DNA of 64,000 nucleotides, taken from assembly GCF_003073045.1 (NCBI RefSeq), contig NC_037593.1, positions 10,092,735 to 10,156,734 on the forward strand, written 5' to 3'. The position numbers and the translations under genes are program-made. Below, in pieces: positions 32,031 through 46,484 of the stretch (its first letter is position 1; each line of letters opens with the position of its first letter). A model generated the notes under the pieces. That model had not been told where the DNA came from. It saw nothing but the letters and a program-made list of their open reading frames with translations, and searched no databases. This stretch comes from Pomacea canaliculata. Lineage: Eukaryota > Mollusca > Gastropoda > Architaenioglossa > Ampullariidae.

Positions 32031-35000
32031 ACAGATAGTAATTAATGTGATCGCAAAAGTCGCAGGTTTTGATCATCTTCAAAACATTCTTCATTTAGAC
32101 CCACGATTAGCCTCGAAATAAAGTGCGTAGTACCCAGATTTTGAAAGAAAAATGGCGGTCGGATACAATACAATTTTATTAATACTTAAAGGATGTTACA
32201 GATTGTAGCATGGTTCCTTGGCGTCTCATTGTTTGCGACATCATAAAGGTGGGCTGGCTGACGAGGTAACGCCTCATTTGTAGATACTGGATGCTTTCGC
32301 ATTGACTGCGACCATCGGGGACATCAGAAGTTAGAATTTAGGTCAATCACACTTGTTTATGTTGATTAAAACTTCGTAACGCATTTTTACAACACAACTA
32401 ATGACAACACTAGTGTCTGCTAGTTTGCCTGCAGCTCTTTATTTCAGGCTACCCCTTGATGCATGAATTTTTCGACTCATTGCCAAAGCCCTAGGAGCGC
32501 GTGGAGTGTATAGTCTAGACTTGCCCCGTGTCGCTCGACAGAACAGAGTCATTCATGGAAACATGAGACACCAAACCACGTTCTTGGCACTGGTTTTGAG
32601 ATGATACACTCAACGAAGTCCTTGACACTAAACATGTCCAACGCAACACCGTGACTGAACTGTGGTCTGAAGCGAAAGTAGGAAAAAATAGGTCAATTAA
32701 TAAAAAGTATCTCTGTTTTATAAGTCCGAAAAATAATTTCTACATTATATAGAAAAAAAGAACCTGCTCAATTTTAAATCTTTGACGAATCTTTTTGTTG
32801 TTGTTGTTGTGACGCATAGGTAACAAGACTTGAATCAGCAGTCCATTGACATATAAGGTACCTTCATTTGAGCTACCTGATTTGGTGCTCGATGTTTGTT
32901 TCTGTTTTGAGTTGTCATTTATACTGCTTTTTCTCTTTGGGCGTGAGAGCTTGTGTGGAGAGGTTTTATGGTGCAGTCTCTCTTAGTCTTGCTTGTTTAA
33001 GGTTTTTGGTAAATCGTGTGTCCACCTGGCCTATGGTATTAGCTCGCCTGAAGTTTGTTGTTCACTCTGAATAAACTGGCGACCATAAACTTTCCGATCA
33101 TTTCGTAAATTATTATGCTCAAATATAAAACAATAAGTCACATTATTGAACATACTGTAACAACAGTCCAGCTGTGTAAAGTATGGAAGAATTTGTATTT
33201 TACGCCGAGCCAGCAGCTGAGGCTACGAGAAAGCATATAAAGAACAGTCTGCACGAGACGAGATGTGAACCCAGGACTGTGTTGGTGACAGGCGTTAACC
33301 GTCGTTCTACCGGGCAGCCCCGAGAAAATTATGGAAGGGAGGAACACGAGCAGATGTTATGAATACTTCAACAGTGGACCATAGAAACCAAGCAAATATT
33401 TAATATGCGAGTGTTTGTGAACTAACCTCTTGTCAATAGCATGGCCCTGATGAGCATATGTGGAAACATGTATTATTGCGTAGAACTTATTTAAAGAAGT
33501 CAGACTCGAAATAACAAGAACTAGTTATTTATGTAAATTTTAAACTCTGGTGTTTTAAGAGCATGCCATTATTGCCATAAACAGACAAACAGACGACAGG
33601 TATAGATAGGATGTAATTTATCTGGCCTTTTGATTACTTTGCGCAATGGGTCAACCAGTTCTGACCTTGAGTCGAGTACTTTCGTCAACAGTTCTTGTCA
33701 TGTGATCATTTGCCGAGCTCGACCTTCCCTAATCATACCTTTACCTGTGTAAACCTGATCACATTTTTCTACTGCGCGTCTGAAGGTAGCGCTAAACATT
33801 TTTGAAAAATGTCATGTTATATCCAGTTACTGCAATCTTCGTCCACATGTGGTGCTACAGTTGTACCTTTCAAAGCGAAAATGTGACGTGCATACAGGGC
33901 GACAATCAGAATTTGTAATAACTTGAATCTTATCTATATATATGACTAATCCTCAAAATGTAAAATGCATTTAATTTTCTCAATTTCAAATGAAAGATTT
34001 TACTCATGTCGTCGGGAATGATGGCTGGCTTGTCCTCAGATGAAGCCAGATTAAGCAGCTAAAAGTAGAATCGTAATGAACAATACAAAATAAACAGAAA
34101 CAAAAAATATTAATAATTGAAATAAAACCATTTTCCCTAACTTAAATTCACATGCGTTTAGATATTCTGATGTGGATTTATAAACTGAAGGTTCAGACAA
34201 GATCGGGTGACGGGAAGCCTATAGATGTGTGGACGGGCACCTTGTAGTTGAGGATGAGGGACAACAGAATGTGGTCTCACTGCACCTGATGACACGGGTT
34301 CTTGAAAAGCAACACTAAGATTGAAAGGACTATTGGAGAGCAAATTTTTTTTGTAATCTCAGAGCAAAGCTCAATGCAAGATACTGTTTACCCAAGTCTG
34401 GGTGAATACCCCCTTCCGTTCCCGAGATACACACCTACAAATAATACAATGCAAAAAAAAAAAAAATCATCACTACAGATTCCATGCGAATGCGTTAATA
34501 AGTTTACGAAGGTCTCGGCTAGAAAAGCTGTCAATGTCAGCTAATTAGTCAGATTGGGACATCACAATTATATCTTATTTTTGTGCATAATGGTGTTAAT
34601 ACGTTAATGTGAAGAAATAATTAAACATAGCATTGACCCAGATTGGAGGAAATAGCATTTTGCACTGAGCTTTACTGGCCCAGTTATTAGACATTTTGCC
34701 CTCAATCTGTCCTTAAGAAAGGCTTGTTTGCTCATTGTATCCTGTTCCTCGTCTTACAGCGTTTACTAATAACCAGGTATTCCTCGGAAAAAAAATCTCA
34801 GTCCCGTGGTTGACCTCAGGACTTGACTCCCTCGCTTCAGCAGCGATGTGCACCGACGAGGATATGTCACAGACGTCGTGTCACCGTGTTACCTGTCGGC
34901 GCGGAAATTCCATCCTGTGCGCGCAAGCGATACCTTTATCGGCAAGGAAGACAAGGAAGTCTTTTGGCCAGTAAATTTCAGATTTGTGTGTGTGTGTCTC

Positions 35001-38000
35001 TCTGAACACAATGAATAAAACGTTCACATATATGTACAAATCGAAACAGCATATCCTAACTTGACCATAGTTTTAACATGCCATGGTGTTAGGGGTGATG
35101 ATGGTTGTTGGCGGATTATTTTTTACACCGAGCAAGCACACGATTATTTCACTGCTCTTTTTCACATCGGGGCACTTAAAAAATGTTATCTTCCGTGATA
35201 CCTGACCTTTTTTTATCAAATGACTAGGCTGAGTTCAGCGCACAGTATCATTTCCCAAAAAATCTACAAAACAGGTACAAATCATTTCTCGAAATTTATG
35301 TATTTAAAAAATCTATTGTCATGCGCAGCAAGTATTCAACAACAAAGCTCTCCTCCTTGACAACGTCATCGCATCCACACAAACTTGTGATGTTACAGTT
35401 TTCACTCATGTAATTCTCTGTGTGATGTTTAGGTTGGAATTTCGAGAATGGAAGAGGGTACCTTCGCCTTCATTTTGAAAATAGTATTATCCTGTTCCGA
35501 ATTGTGCAGTCTTTAGGAAAAACAAATGTTGCGCTCTGCAGACCTTTAACAGTGAGATCATTGAAAATCTGAGGCAAAAGGAGTGGACTGTGAGCGACCA
35601 GCAGATTGTCTCTTTATCATCTCCGTATAAAGCAGAAGCGGGGGACGTCTGGCCCGCGAAATTGTATAATCTGGCCCGCCAAGGGAACCTCATGTTTCAG
35701 TAAATCTGCTAACATTTTTCATACCAACATAAATATTTGTATTAAGTGAATAATGTAAATTTTGAGGGACAAGCAATGAAAGTCCATTACGTCATGCCAG
35801 AACGAGTACACGAGGATACAGACACGTCTGTCGCTTCTAGTCGGCTGCTCGCCGCCTGTATGGACGACTTTGGAGAAACATGAATAAATGTGACCTTCCC
35901 CCCACTTCCGGTTTGATGTCGGCTGTTGATTCGACCATAACGGCTCATACAATAAAAGAAATGATCGTTGAGCTTGCTGTTTACATTAGTGGACAGTTCA
36001 GGCCTACAAGTATTCAACATTATCCCTTTATGGATATCCAAAGGATGAGCAAATGAAAAAGATTGTGGTGACTCAAAGAACAGCAGTGCCAGGCAAGATG
36101 GGACTGTACACGCTGTGGCGAAACAACCGCTTGGCCAAACAGAGCAAACTCAATGGCTCACGAATGATGTTATAAATATCAAAATGGCTCTGGTAGTAAG
36201 AAAGGTTCCCCACCCCTGGTATAGAGTATCATGCCTGTCAATCAAACCAAGGAGACAATCTTCACACAGTAATTAAGGGCAATATTCCGGCGTAAAAAAA
36301 AATGCAAAAAAAAAAAAACAACAACAAACTGGGCGTAACAGATCCCGCGTGCGACAAACCTCACTCCATTCTCCGCTCCCCGCCGTCCTCATTCAGTGCC
36401 ATGTCATGGCCTGCCCCTTCTGCAATTAAGGTCATTGATATACTGGCTTTGGTCGGAAACCAGAAAAAATTATTATTTATTTTCATCGACAGCAGCAGCA
36501 TAATATATCTTGTAACTAAGAGCGTGTGCTCAGTTCTTCGACTGACTACCCGTGATGGGTGTTTGAATCTCGCAGAGTTGGTCTCAGACCTCATGTTGAG
36601 AGTTATTGTCGATGGTGATTTAGTCGTGGTATTTTTTTTTAATCCAGTTACTAACTGACCCTGAACTTGCAGAAAACGTTCAGGCACGAACATCTGTTTT
36701 ATTGTGTCTGTCGTTACAACTTAGTACTTACTCACGATCCAGCAGGTCCCAGCGGACTGACGCCAGCCATATGCATATGATTTTTTTTTTTCATTCTTCC
36801 TTCCTATTCCAAAAGATGTATTTCCTCGTTTTTATTAGTAGCAATATTGTTGCTGATGTTGCGATTTTTAGCTCTTTTCTTTAAAAGAAAGTATTTATGT
36901 CTAATCATCGAAAACTTTGACAACCAATATACCACTAAAATAATTCACAATGAAGTTTTGAAGCGACGTTTAGTCGCCACGTTTAAATCACAAAGCGGCA
37001 AATAGGACAAATATTGCCTGCCCAAGGTGTAAATTAAGTCTGCTGCAGAAAAATATTTCGTTACCGATGATTTATGGCGGAAGACAGAACAAGCTCTTGA
37101 AGAAATGTCTGAGTGTCACAGTGAACTGTCCTGTGGCATGGAAATCGGGATAAGACGTGAATAAGGTGTTCTACTATACTAGAAAGACATTCGACATTTA
37201 TCCCTCTTGAACAATAGAACTCACGATGATCGTAGTTTTAAAGAGAAGAGCAAAAGAGTTCTGTGTATGTGTGAAGGGAGGTGGGTATGTCTAAGTCTGT
37301 ATGTGTGATCTCTGGCCGTTAAGTTGATAGTGTTCAATTTTTAGCTCAAAGGTACTTTAGGGTACGTATGTGTACACGTGTTTAGTGTGCGCCTTCTGTT
37401 TAAGCTAATATTTTGCTTCATAAAAGAAATAAAAACGGAAGAGATTTTTGAGTGTTTCAAGGCATAATTAATTAACTCGTTTCTTTTTTTATATTTGATC
37501 AAAGGAATGAATAATGTACTACAGTGCATTCCATGTTTTTTAATATCCCAGTGTATGGCTACCACTTATTTAAATTCTTAGTAACTTTGCGATGCAATGA
37601 ACAAGAAAATCTATAGTTTTTGATTTAAATTTGATTATAATTACTAACGTGCGTATTGTTAAATGTTAATTTACAACAAAACACACGCACGCGCTGTTCC
37701 CAAAATTTCATGAAGTTTTTATAAAAAAAAAGAAAAGAGTTTATATATTTTTTCAGTACATTGTTTTCATATGATTTGTGGATTGGGCTTCTAACAAACT
37801 TGATATAAGCACTCGATCCGTTCTCTCTGAGTGGATATTGTTGTCTGTCTCCTATATACGTATCTCATCTTCCCCAGTTGTTAAATTTTGTGATGATAAA
37901 GTTGAACAATGGACGTTCGTCTCATGCTTTAACTTCTGATGCAGCAGATACTGCAAAGTAGACTCTATACTTAACAGTTGCTGTGAGATAACGAACTGAT

Positions 38001-38314
38001 AATTTAATTAGAACTCTGCTTCGATCATTGCCACAAGCAAAATGATGGCGAACATAAATACTGCAGTGGACTGTGGACTGTACCGGTACATTGCTTTCTT
38101 TTGCACGTCTGTTTTTTTCACACAACAACTCTCTAGGATCTGGCTGTTAGAAAATTCGGGGTTATCAAAATTAATTATACGTGATCTCTCTCCTATCTAA
38201 AGACCGTGTTGTATTTACGATCTTTGCTTCCCGTTGATCCAAAACTCAGGCTGTTGACGTTTTCATGGACTGGGTTGCAGGGGAGAACACTCCGACTAGC
38301 AGAAGGAGACCCTC
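32031..38314. other. Gene-free stretch before DPH1
   Basis: Holds one SINE copy (33190-33322) and a TCAAATGACT...GAGTTCAG...CACA block at about 35214-35260 that also occurs at 29566-29610, suggesting an unnamed dispersed repeat. No exon is supported. Confidence 0.45.
33190..33322 (-). mobile_element. tRNA-derived SINE, copy 3
   Basis: The minus strand has CGACGGTTAACGCCTGTCAC (A box region), then GGGTTCACATCTCGTCTCG (B box), the AGACTGTTCTTT body and a TGGCTCGGCGTAAAATAC end. It has an internal deletion relative to copy 1. Confidence 0.8.
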
Positions 38315-41300
38315 ATGGCAGACGCTTCTGAAAATCCACCATGCGAACGAGAGAAGCCGTGTGGAAGCGCTATAGTTGTTTCTGCAAATTCTCAGCGAAA
38401 AATTTTCACTAGAGGTGAAAGTTATTTCCTTCGAAAGTCATGGTAGATAGGATGTCATTTGCCCAACCTTATCTAAAGAACATTTGAGGGTGGGGTGGGG
38501 GAAGTAAACAGCGGGGTCCACTTCACCAAAAACAGTGCATATCAAAACTTCGTGACTTTTAAAGCTTGTTTGAATAGGGAAGAAAACGCGATGAAAGCTT
38601 AGCAAGCAATAGAAGCCTATAACACTATCAATAGATGACAGAATATTATTTGCTCAGTGCGGTGAAATATGGATGTGGTTGAAAGTGCTTTTACGTACAC
38701 ATGTAAAGATGGGTATATATATTTGCAAATATTCTGTTCTGGGTAAGTTATTCCCCTCAAACTTAGGCAACCACTATTGCAGAAAATGTTTGATTTATTA
38801 TCCCTGTTTTGTTGGCAAAAGTTCCACTTTTAAGGTTACAGAAGGCTTATTATACAGCTATGTAAAGTGTGTATCAATTATTACTGTTGAACACTGTAAA
38901 GCATAAAAGTAGTTTTTGAAGAGAATTTCCATTGAACTAAAAGTACACAATGAAAATTTTCTCTTATTGAAACTGATGTAAAAATTTAATGTTATGTTTA
39001 ATTTATTGCACCATTTTTGGGAAAGGTTTATCAGGGCTTCTGCTAAGGCTAAATTCTTTGGGGTCCCAGGGACCCCTTCAGATTTTTAAGGGGTCCCTGT
39101 TCTTCGCCCAAATTTGAAGGGGACCCCATTGACGAAAATTGAAGGGGTCCTCCGAACTTTTAATGCGTACTGTACACAATTTTTTGCATAAGCAGAAGCC
39201 CTGTTTATGGATTATAATGATGCTACAGTTAGAAAGTGAAAATATCTCAACAACTAGCTTGAGAATATGGCATATTTCTATTTTGTGGGCTAAAAATACA
39301 AAGGAACAGTATATTCTGCAGTCGATCGTGCATGTTCTGATGTGCATTACTCTCAGATTATTATTTCATGACTCATTTGATCTTGCAGCAGATAAAAAAA
39401 CAGCCCATCAAATTCCACTTGATATATTGAATGACCCAGAAATTGAACAATGTATGAAACAGGTAAGTTCTTCCATTACTGAGTCGTGACTTACATACTA
39501 AAGTACAGTGATTCCATTTCTATTTCTTTGGAATAAAGTTCCAAGTCTGCCTACATAAATTTCGAATCAGCAACTGACATATGCCTTCCCTCATATCAAT
39601 CACATTTAGTCACAGTTTTTTTCCTGGTGCTTTATGGAAAGGTCTTGAAATTTTTTAGAATATTTTTCTTATATTTTGGTCATTTTCCTGAGGCCAATTT
39701 AAGAAACCACATAGTAAATTATGAAGGATGTGTATAATATATAATAGCACGCGTTAATTTCCGCTGTCTGTCACAAATTTGTTTTCACAGTGGAGAAAAA
39801 TATCAATTCTTTTCCCTGCAAAAAATGGGGTGGTGAAAATTAATGTCAATTTATATTTCCTTTTTTATGTGTCTTTTATCCTGAGAGATAAATCAGACTT
39901 ATCTGGATCTGTTTAACAGCTCCCTGGAAATTACAACTTCGAGATTCATAAAACTATCTGGAAGATTCGTCAGATCAATGCTCATCGAGTTGCATTGCAG
40001 TTTCCAGAAGGGCTTCTTCTTTTTGCTTGCACTATTGCAGACATTATTGAAAGGTAATTGTTATAGTCAAAATCATGTACAATTTTTAAGTTCATCAGTA
40101 ATATTATAGGACAAAACCTTATTAAATTGTAATGTATTTTCCTTGTTAAATAAATCTGTTGGTGTATAAGTATTACAACGATATTTCAGCTTTTCTTTGT
40201 AAGAAAACATGTCATTAAGAGGAATATTGGGTTTCCTAATTTCTTAAGTTTAGATTGCATAGAATGTGGAACAGGGAAATGAGGATTGTTGCTTCTTGAC
40301 ATCTGAGGCAAGGATTATTATATTGAGGAATTTCCAGGCTATGTATTCCTCAGGTCATTACACAAAACAATCCTACAAAATAAATCTGGTCACACTTGAG
40401 GCAGGTGAATTCAAGGGCTGGTGCTACTTCATCTGAGAATTCTTTTATTGCTTGCATGGATTCTGTACTTAGATATCTTTAGACCTCAAATGTGGATTAT
40501 ACTTTTAATCTCACTGCTATACCAATGAACTGTCTTGAGAACCTCCTCACTCAAAATGTAGATCATGTATTGGTGCAGTTTCTTCAGTAATCAGCCCTTC
40601 CTTTTATACAGCATACATAACCCTGTCCTTTCAAACATGCTGTTGTCATCTTGTTGCTAATGAAAACTCATTCTGTGATAATCCAAGATTTGATATCTAC
40701 AGCTACTGACGTGAAATATGGGGTGCCACAAAGTTCTGTTGTTGGGCCATTTTGTTTGCCATTGATGTCCAGTTACTGGGCCCTGATATGTATGATGACA
40801 ATGTGCAGCTTCTTGTTCTGGACTGGGTGTCTGTCCATGCCTGACAAGGTGGTCTCGCTCTGCTATCATTGTCTCCATGGCCTTGTTCGCGGATATTTAT
40901 GTTATTAATACCTTAAAAGCCCATTTGGTCTCTTTGATTTGCTTATATCAACCTGCATGTGCCATGTGTCAGACAGTAAGAGTTTGGCCACTGATAATTT
41001 TTCTTTCCATGACCCTAGTGTCTGGAATGCTTCACCACCATCACTTCGCACTTACAACCTTTGACGCTTTCATTTCTTGCCTTAAGACCCCCTTACTGTG
41101 AATACTTCAAATAGCTGATGGCTTTCTCTTCTCTTTTTTCATGCCTTCCAGTTCTTTTTGCTTATGTAGCTGTTTTTGTCTAGGCACCTTTTTGTGTGCA
41201 TGTGTTTTGTGTGTGTCTTATGTATATGTAGGATATAGTGCTTTGTGTTGTGAGTAGAGTGTAAGATATGATGCTTGGTTACATGTCTTGTAGTTCATAG

Positions 41301-44300
41301 GGAGAGTGATAATACATGATATTATTTTGAATGTTTTCTGCTGACAGATTCACAGAAGCAGAGACTATGATTATGGGTGATGTAACCTATGGTGCTTGTT
41401 GTGTAGATGATTTCACAGCACGAGCCCTGGGAGCTGATTTAATGGTGCATTATGGTCACAGTTGCCTCAGTAAGTACCAAGTTCCAACACTGTTGGAAAG
41501 CATATCACAAACACATTAAGTTGAAGACCAATGATACTTAACAGTTTACTGTTTACTTTTTTAAGCATTCAAATTAAAACTGTTAATTTTATTGGAATTG
41601 TTTCCGTTTTCTATAGTGAGTACAGAGTTCACTTTTGGACGTCTTATACTGTAGGTGTGCAGCAAAAAAAGGGTATAACACAGGAAAGAAATATTATGCT
41701 CATAAACAATGTTGCACTGAGAAAAAGTAGTACTGTACTTCGTGTTGTACTTCATAAAGTGTCATAAGCACTTTCTGTGCCCTTGACTTGTCCGAATAAA
41801 TAAATTGCTGTGATTTTCTTCAAGTGTAGCTCTGAAATATTATTGACATCTGGTTTATTAATTTGAAGTTTATTAACTCGTTAGGATTTACCAGTCATAT
41901 GTTGATCTAGTTTCTTCCATGTGTTTTTGACATCACACAGACTTTGCTAATCATATTGTGAGATATGAGCAACATCATGCTATCAAAATATCTCATGTAT
42001 TTGCAGTTCCTATAGACCGCACCCAAGGAATCCAGATGTTGTATGTGTTTGTGGATATAAAAATTGACACCTTCCATTTCATTGAAACGCTACGTTTCAA
42101 CTTTGAACATGGCTCTCACCTTGCTCTTGTCAGCACAATTCAGTTTGTAGCAGCCTTGCAGGTAAGGGGCAGTCAGAATGCCAAGTAGTTTTATGAATAT
42201 TACTTGAGAGCAATATATATATATTTAAATTAACAAAACAGCAGTGTACTTTGAGCAAATAAAACTCAAAATTTCTTTTGTTGTTCTGTTTACAGAGTGC
42301 GAAGCAAGAACTCTCAAAGGATTTTACCATTCTCTTACCCCAGTGTAAACCTTTGTCCCCTGGAGAGATTTTGGGATGCACATCTCCTCATTTGCATAAA
42401 GCTGATGCTATCATGTGAGCTTTTTAATGATGGTGGTTTAGATCTCCTTTCTACTACATTAACTATTAATATAAAAATAATAGGGAAAAGGATGAGGCAT
42501 GTGCATGTGCATGCTTCTTTACTGGCAGCACATAAATGTCATCTTATCATGTAGAATAAACAGTTTCGGCTAAGAGGCACTAAAGCCTAGTCTCAGATTC
42601 ATCTCCTCTAACTGAACAGACTGCCTACATATCTAAACTTCAGCTAATAGAGCATTTTACAATTTTCAGTTTTTCTAATTATCTGACTGACTGATAGTCA
42701 CCTCTTACATTATTTTCATCAGTGTTTATATATATAGATACATAATGATAAAGCATGTCTAACGTCTTTTTTTGAGTAGCTTATACTGCACTTGATTCAG
42801 CAGTGACACAGCAAGTTGAAAATGTTGTTTCTGAATATCCGTTTCTACAAATTCTTATATTTTGGAAGGTGTTAACAATCATGATAAATCTCCTTAGAGC
42901 TTGCAAAAGGATATAAGTCGTCAAGTAAAATTACCAGCGAGGCTGTTACATGCCTAACCTGCTCACTGCCATTCAGCAAAGGTCACAGTGGAAAACCCCA
43001 TCCAGTTTCCCCAGTTAACAGCTAGTTCAAGGGACTGGACTATACAGAATCTTGAAATGCATCCAGTCTCAGAATGTCGTGTCAGTTTGTTTTTCTTTCT
43101 TTTACTTAAGTTTCAATGAAAATCTTCATCGTTATTATTATTAGTAGTAGTATTATCTACTTTAATTTTTCATCATTTTCTGCAGTTATCTTGGTGATGG
43201 CCGCTTCCATTTGGAATCCATCATGATCCATAATCCTAGTGTCCCAGCCTACAAGTAAGCTGGCTTTTGATAAAGATTTCACAAGAGACTTTTTTGTCTC
43301 AAAAGATTATTACTCAGTGTCTTAAGTAGTCTGGAAAATTGTCACAAGTTGTCCACATTCTTAGGAATTGTAACTGTTTCCTCTTTCCAACGCCTATGTA
43401 CAAGATATTCTAGTCACCAGTCTAATGTGATGATTCAGGCTGGTAAACACAAAACTGATTTTGCTCTGGGAATTATAACAATGTACAGCACTAAAAGAAG
43501 TCAACTTTTCCAGTAAAAATAACAAATAAAGCAATTTCAAGGATATCAGGAGTAAATGGACCATATGTGAATACCTTGAGATAAGTACTTTTCTGTACTT
43601 AACAGGTATGACCCATACAACAAGGAATTTACAAGAGAATACTATGACTTTGATCGCATGAAAGCAAACAGACAGGCAGCCATTGCAGTAGCGTCCCAGG
43701 CCAAGAGGATAGGCCTGGTGCTTGGAACCCTTGGGAGACAGGGTTCTCCACAGGTTCTGGAGGTGATTGATTTTATCAAAACACATTAACGAAACACTAG
43801 TCTGAGATGAAGTCTTACAATTAAATCTTTGTGGTTATTGATTGAAATATCACTATGATTCTTCTGACTTGTGTATTGAAAAAGAATGTTTCTTCTTTAG
43901 ATCACTCAGAAAGAATTCATAAATAAAACATGCCTATTCTTTAATTTTGTTGTTGGCTATTGAACTATATTAATAAAAAGTTATGTAAAGATATGAAGGT
44001 TATGCAATAAACATGTTAGTATGGGTATGCCCTTGTGTGTGTGTATATATATATATGAGGTATATTTTGGTATATACAGACTATGAAAGAACAGATTATT
44101 GCTAGTGGCAAAGAGTGCGTAACAGTACTGCTGTCTGAAGTGTTTCCAGACAAAATGAAACTTTTCCAAGATGTTGATGTGTAAGTTGAGTTTTTATTGT
44201 TTTGTCTTTTGACCAAGGAACTGCATGAGGAACAACATTTTGTGTGTGCCAATTTGTTTATCAGTGAAGCCTCATTTCCATATTTTATGTTCTGCTTAAA

Positions 44301-45800
44301 AATATAAAAAGTTAGATAAAGCCAATTGCTGAGACAGGTTCCAGGAAAATCTGTATCTTTTGAAATGTGTAATAAACTGATGTGAGCATGGAGTTGCAAA
44401 ATAATAAAATTTGTGCAGAATCACACATCCTGTTGAGGCATTAATGTAGCTGTAAATGATTTTGCAAAGTAAGAAAGTGGTTGCATATACAGGTGCCTGA
44501 GTCACTTGTATACACATGCATGAAGACATGAAGTAAAAATCTTATCACTTATCTTTTGCCTTAAATGCAAATTATCCTTTAAATCTTAATTCATTTTCTC
44601 CTGTGTCAGTTGGGTACAGATCGCATGTCCACGCCTGTCAATTGACTGGGGTACAGCATTTGAGAAGCCATTACTGACACCATATGAGGTGAGTTTTTTC
44701 CTAAAAATTCAAGACAGTAGGTTTTTACCAGAATTTGGTCTATGATAACTAGATGTATTCCATGCCAAGTTTGTTTTATTTTTTCCTATAAAAAAAGTGA
44801 ACATTGCAGAGATTTCAAAACATGGCTCTGAATGTTTACTTTTTCGCTGTTAGATGTGGAATATATTACAGATTTCTAACTTTTAAATTATTTTGCGTAT
44901 AATTTTTCTTGTTCTTGTTAACAGAGAGCATATGATCTTATAACCAAGCTGTTTAGTGCATAATTTTGGTTGCTGTTGTGCTCAAAAGATGCATGAAAAC
45001 CAGGCCCAGTGTGTTAACATTTGTTTTTTGTCTATAAAATATGAGATCCTATTTTTCAGCTTGCAGTTGCACTGAAGAATGCAGAGTGGTATGAGACATA
45101 TCCAATGGATTATTATGCGTATGACAGCCTCGGACCATGGACTGTTAATAATGTTAAGCATCAGTCAAATAGTCGACAGCGCAGACCTCACAGAAAAATT
45201 TCTTCAACTGCAGATAAAAGTTCAGCTTTAACAGTACAAGCTGGAAATAGTTCTGCAGGAATGGTAGGGCTTGATTAAATTTTTAAAAGAAAAGATGCAA
45301 AAAAGGAGTTGAATAAAAGGGCCCTTGATGAGCAAGGACTTTTTTGTTTAAAATTCTTACATTTTCATATTTTAAGATCATGGGTTTGATAGTAGAGATT
45401 GAAGTACCTAAGAGGTACTAGAAATTGGTATATATTAAATCTTTCTCATATTTTCTTTGAGAAGAGGGAGAATAATAAAAAGGGAATATCTCATTTTCCT
45501 ACTTTGCATAATGACACATAATTAGGGGGTCTAACAAATGTTTAGCATAGAAGAAGCATACTGAATTTTAAAACAATTTTTCTCTTTTGCATTTGCTAAA
45601 AAAGTTAGCTTTTATGACAGATTGACGGTGTTCTCATTTTACTGACTCAGCAAAATAATTGGACTTGTTTATGATCAAAGTTTGAGCATAAACCTGCCTT
45701 TGCTAATTTTGTCCAGGAAGGCAAAGATGATGCAGCATCAGATATTAAAGGTATCCAGAGAACAACAAACTGTGGAGACAGTTGCGATTGTGACACTTAA
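38315..45800 (+). CDS. DPH1: 2-(3-amino-3-carboxypropyl)histidine synthase subunit 1 (diphthamide synthesis)
   Basis: Twelve coding exons, all with GT-AG junctions and continuous phase: 38315-38414, 39389-39462, 39920-40053, 41348-41469, 42007-42161, 42296-42414, 43186-43254, 43606-43762, 44080-44180, 44610-44688, 45060-45263, 45717-45800. The product is 465 residues; human DPH1 is 443. With DPH2 it forms the radical-SAM-type iron-sulfur enzyme that transfers the 3-amino-3-carboxypropyl group of S-adenosylmethionine to the target His of cytosolic eEF2. Family signatures are all present: [25 protein letters not shown] (C120/C121), [13 protein letters not shown] (C223), [20 protein letters not shown] and [10 protein letters not shown] (C350). 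These three regions carry the cluster-binding Cys. The N-terminus (MADASEN) is divergent, and its start is chosen because exon 1 has no upstream alternative and joins exon 2 in phase. The tail ends CDCDT like other DPH1 proteins. Confidence 0.97.
39032..39203. mobile_element. 172-bp MITE in DPH1 intron 1
   Basis: Inverted termini CAGGGCTTCTGCTAAGG / TAAGCAGAAGCCCTG are flanked by a perfect 5-bp duplication TTTAT (39027-39031 and 39204-39208). The interior is built on GGGGTCC/GGACCCC palindromic blocks. The superfamily is not certain. Confidence 0.85.
40580..41270 (+). mobile_element. Degenerate CR1/L2-like LINE in DPH1 intron 3
   Basis: Fragments of a non-LTR reverse transcriptase are readable in changing frames: AVVILLLMK (compare LKxAxVxPLLKK), [11 protein letters not shown] (RT motif VPQGSVLGP), [10 protein letters not shown] (compare the YADD box, with the key Ala changed), and a C-terminal [11 protein letters not shown] block near 41020. 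An AT/GT-rich 3' end follows. Multiple frameshifts and stops make it an old dead copy. Confidence 0.75.
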
Positions 45801-45970
45801 GTCTGTGTATATTTGTGTGTGTGTGTAAGAGAGAGACTATTGAAGTGCATGTGCATCAATGGGTACATAAACCGTACATTCATGTGTGCTTGCATGTTTG
45901 TATATCTGCATATGTATTTGAGAATGCATGCTAGATTTATACCTTTGAATGTTGCAAATACAAAATGAGA

Positions 45971-45976
45971 AATAAA
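45971..45976 (+). terminator. DPH1 polyadenylation signal
   Basis: AATAAA lies 170 bases after the DPH1 stop in AT-rich DNA, consistent with a short 3' UTR. Confidence 0.6.
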
Positions 45977-46484
45977 GGTTTATAAATCTATAATGCATTT
46001 TTCTCATTATCATGAAGGGTTGTAGTTTTTTTTTTGTGCTTTTCAATATCTTTAGTCATAAACATTTTAGGGGGATAAAACACAGAGGGCTTAAGCTAGG
46101 GTGCCATGCTATATAAGCTCATTATTATTTTTGAATTTTGTGAAATGGAATGTTTGCGTCATTAGACCAGCACATTATTTTCTGACTGCACAGGAACTCG
46201 AAAATACCTTAAATTCTGGTGTTTAGACATCTTTACAGTTTAATATAAAGTTTTTTAATCCAGTATAATGCTACCGTGCAAACATACCCGAGTTAAAGAG
46301 CACAGTTTTCAGGTATTAAGAATGTTATGCATGAAATCGACCTATTAATTTTTTGCGACTCCTTATTTCATAAATGCAGTTTGTGCGTGACACAAATTAC
46401 ACAAACTATGTAATCAGATCCAGCCACCTAACATTTGGAGGAGTTAACTCGGGCCAGGGTTAGATGTGTACCTAAATCCTAATC

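Noticed and set aside
36520-36580. Possible tRNA A and B boxes
   Set aside because: The boxes are too close together and the flanks do not pair into a tRNA.
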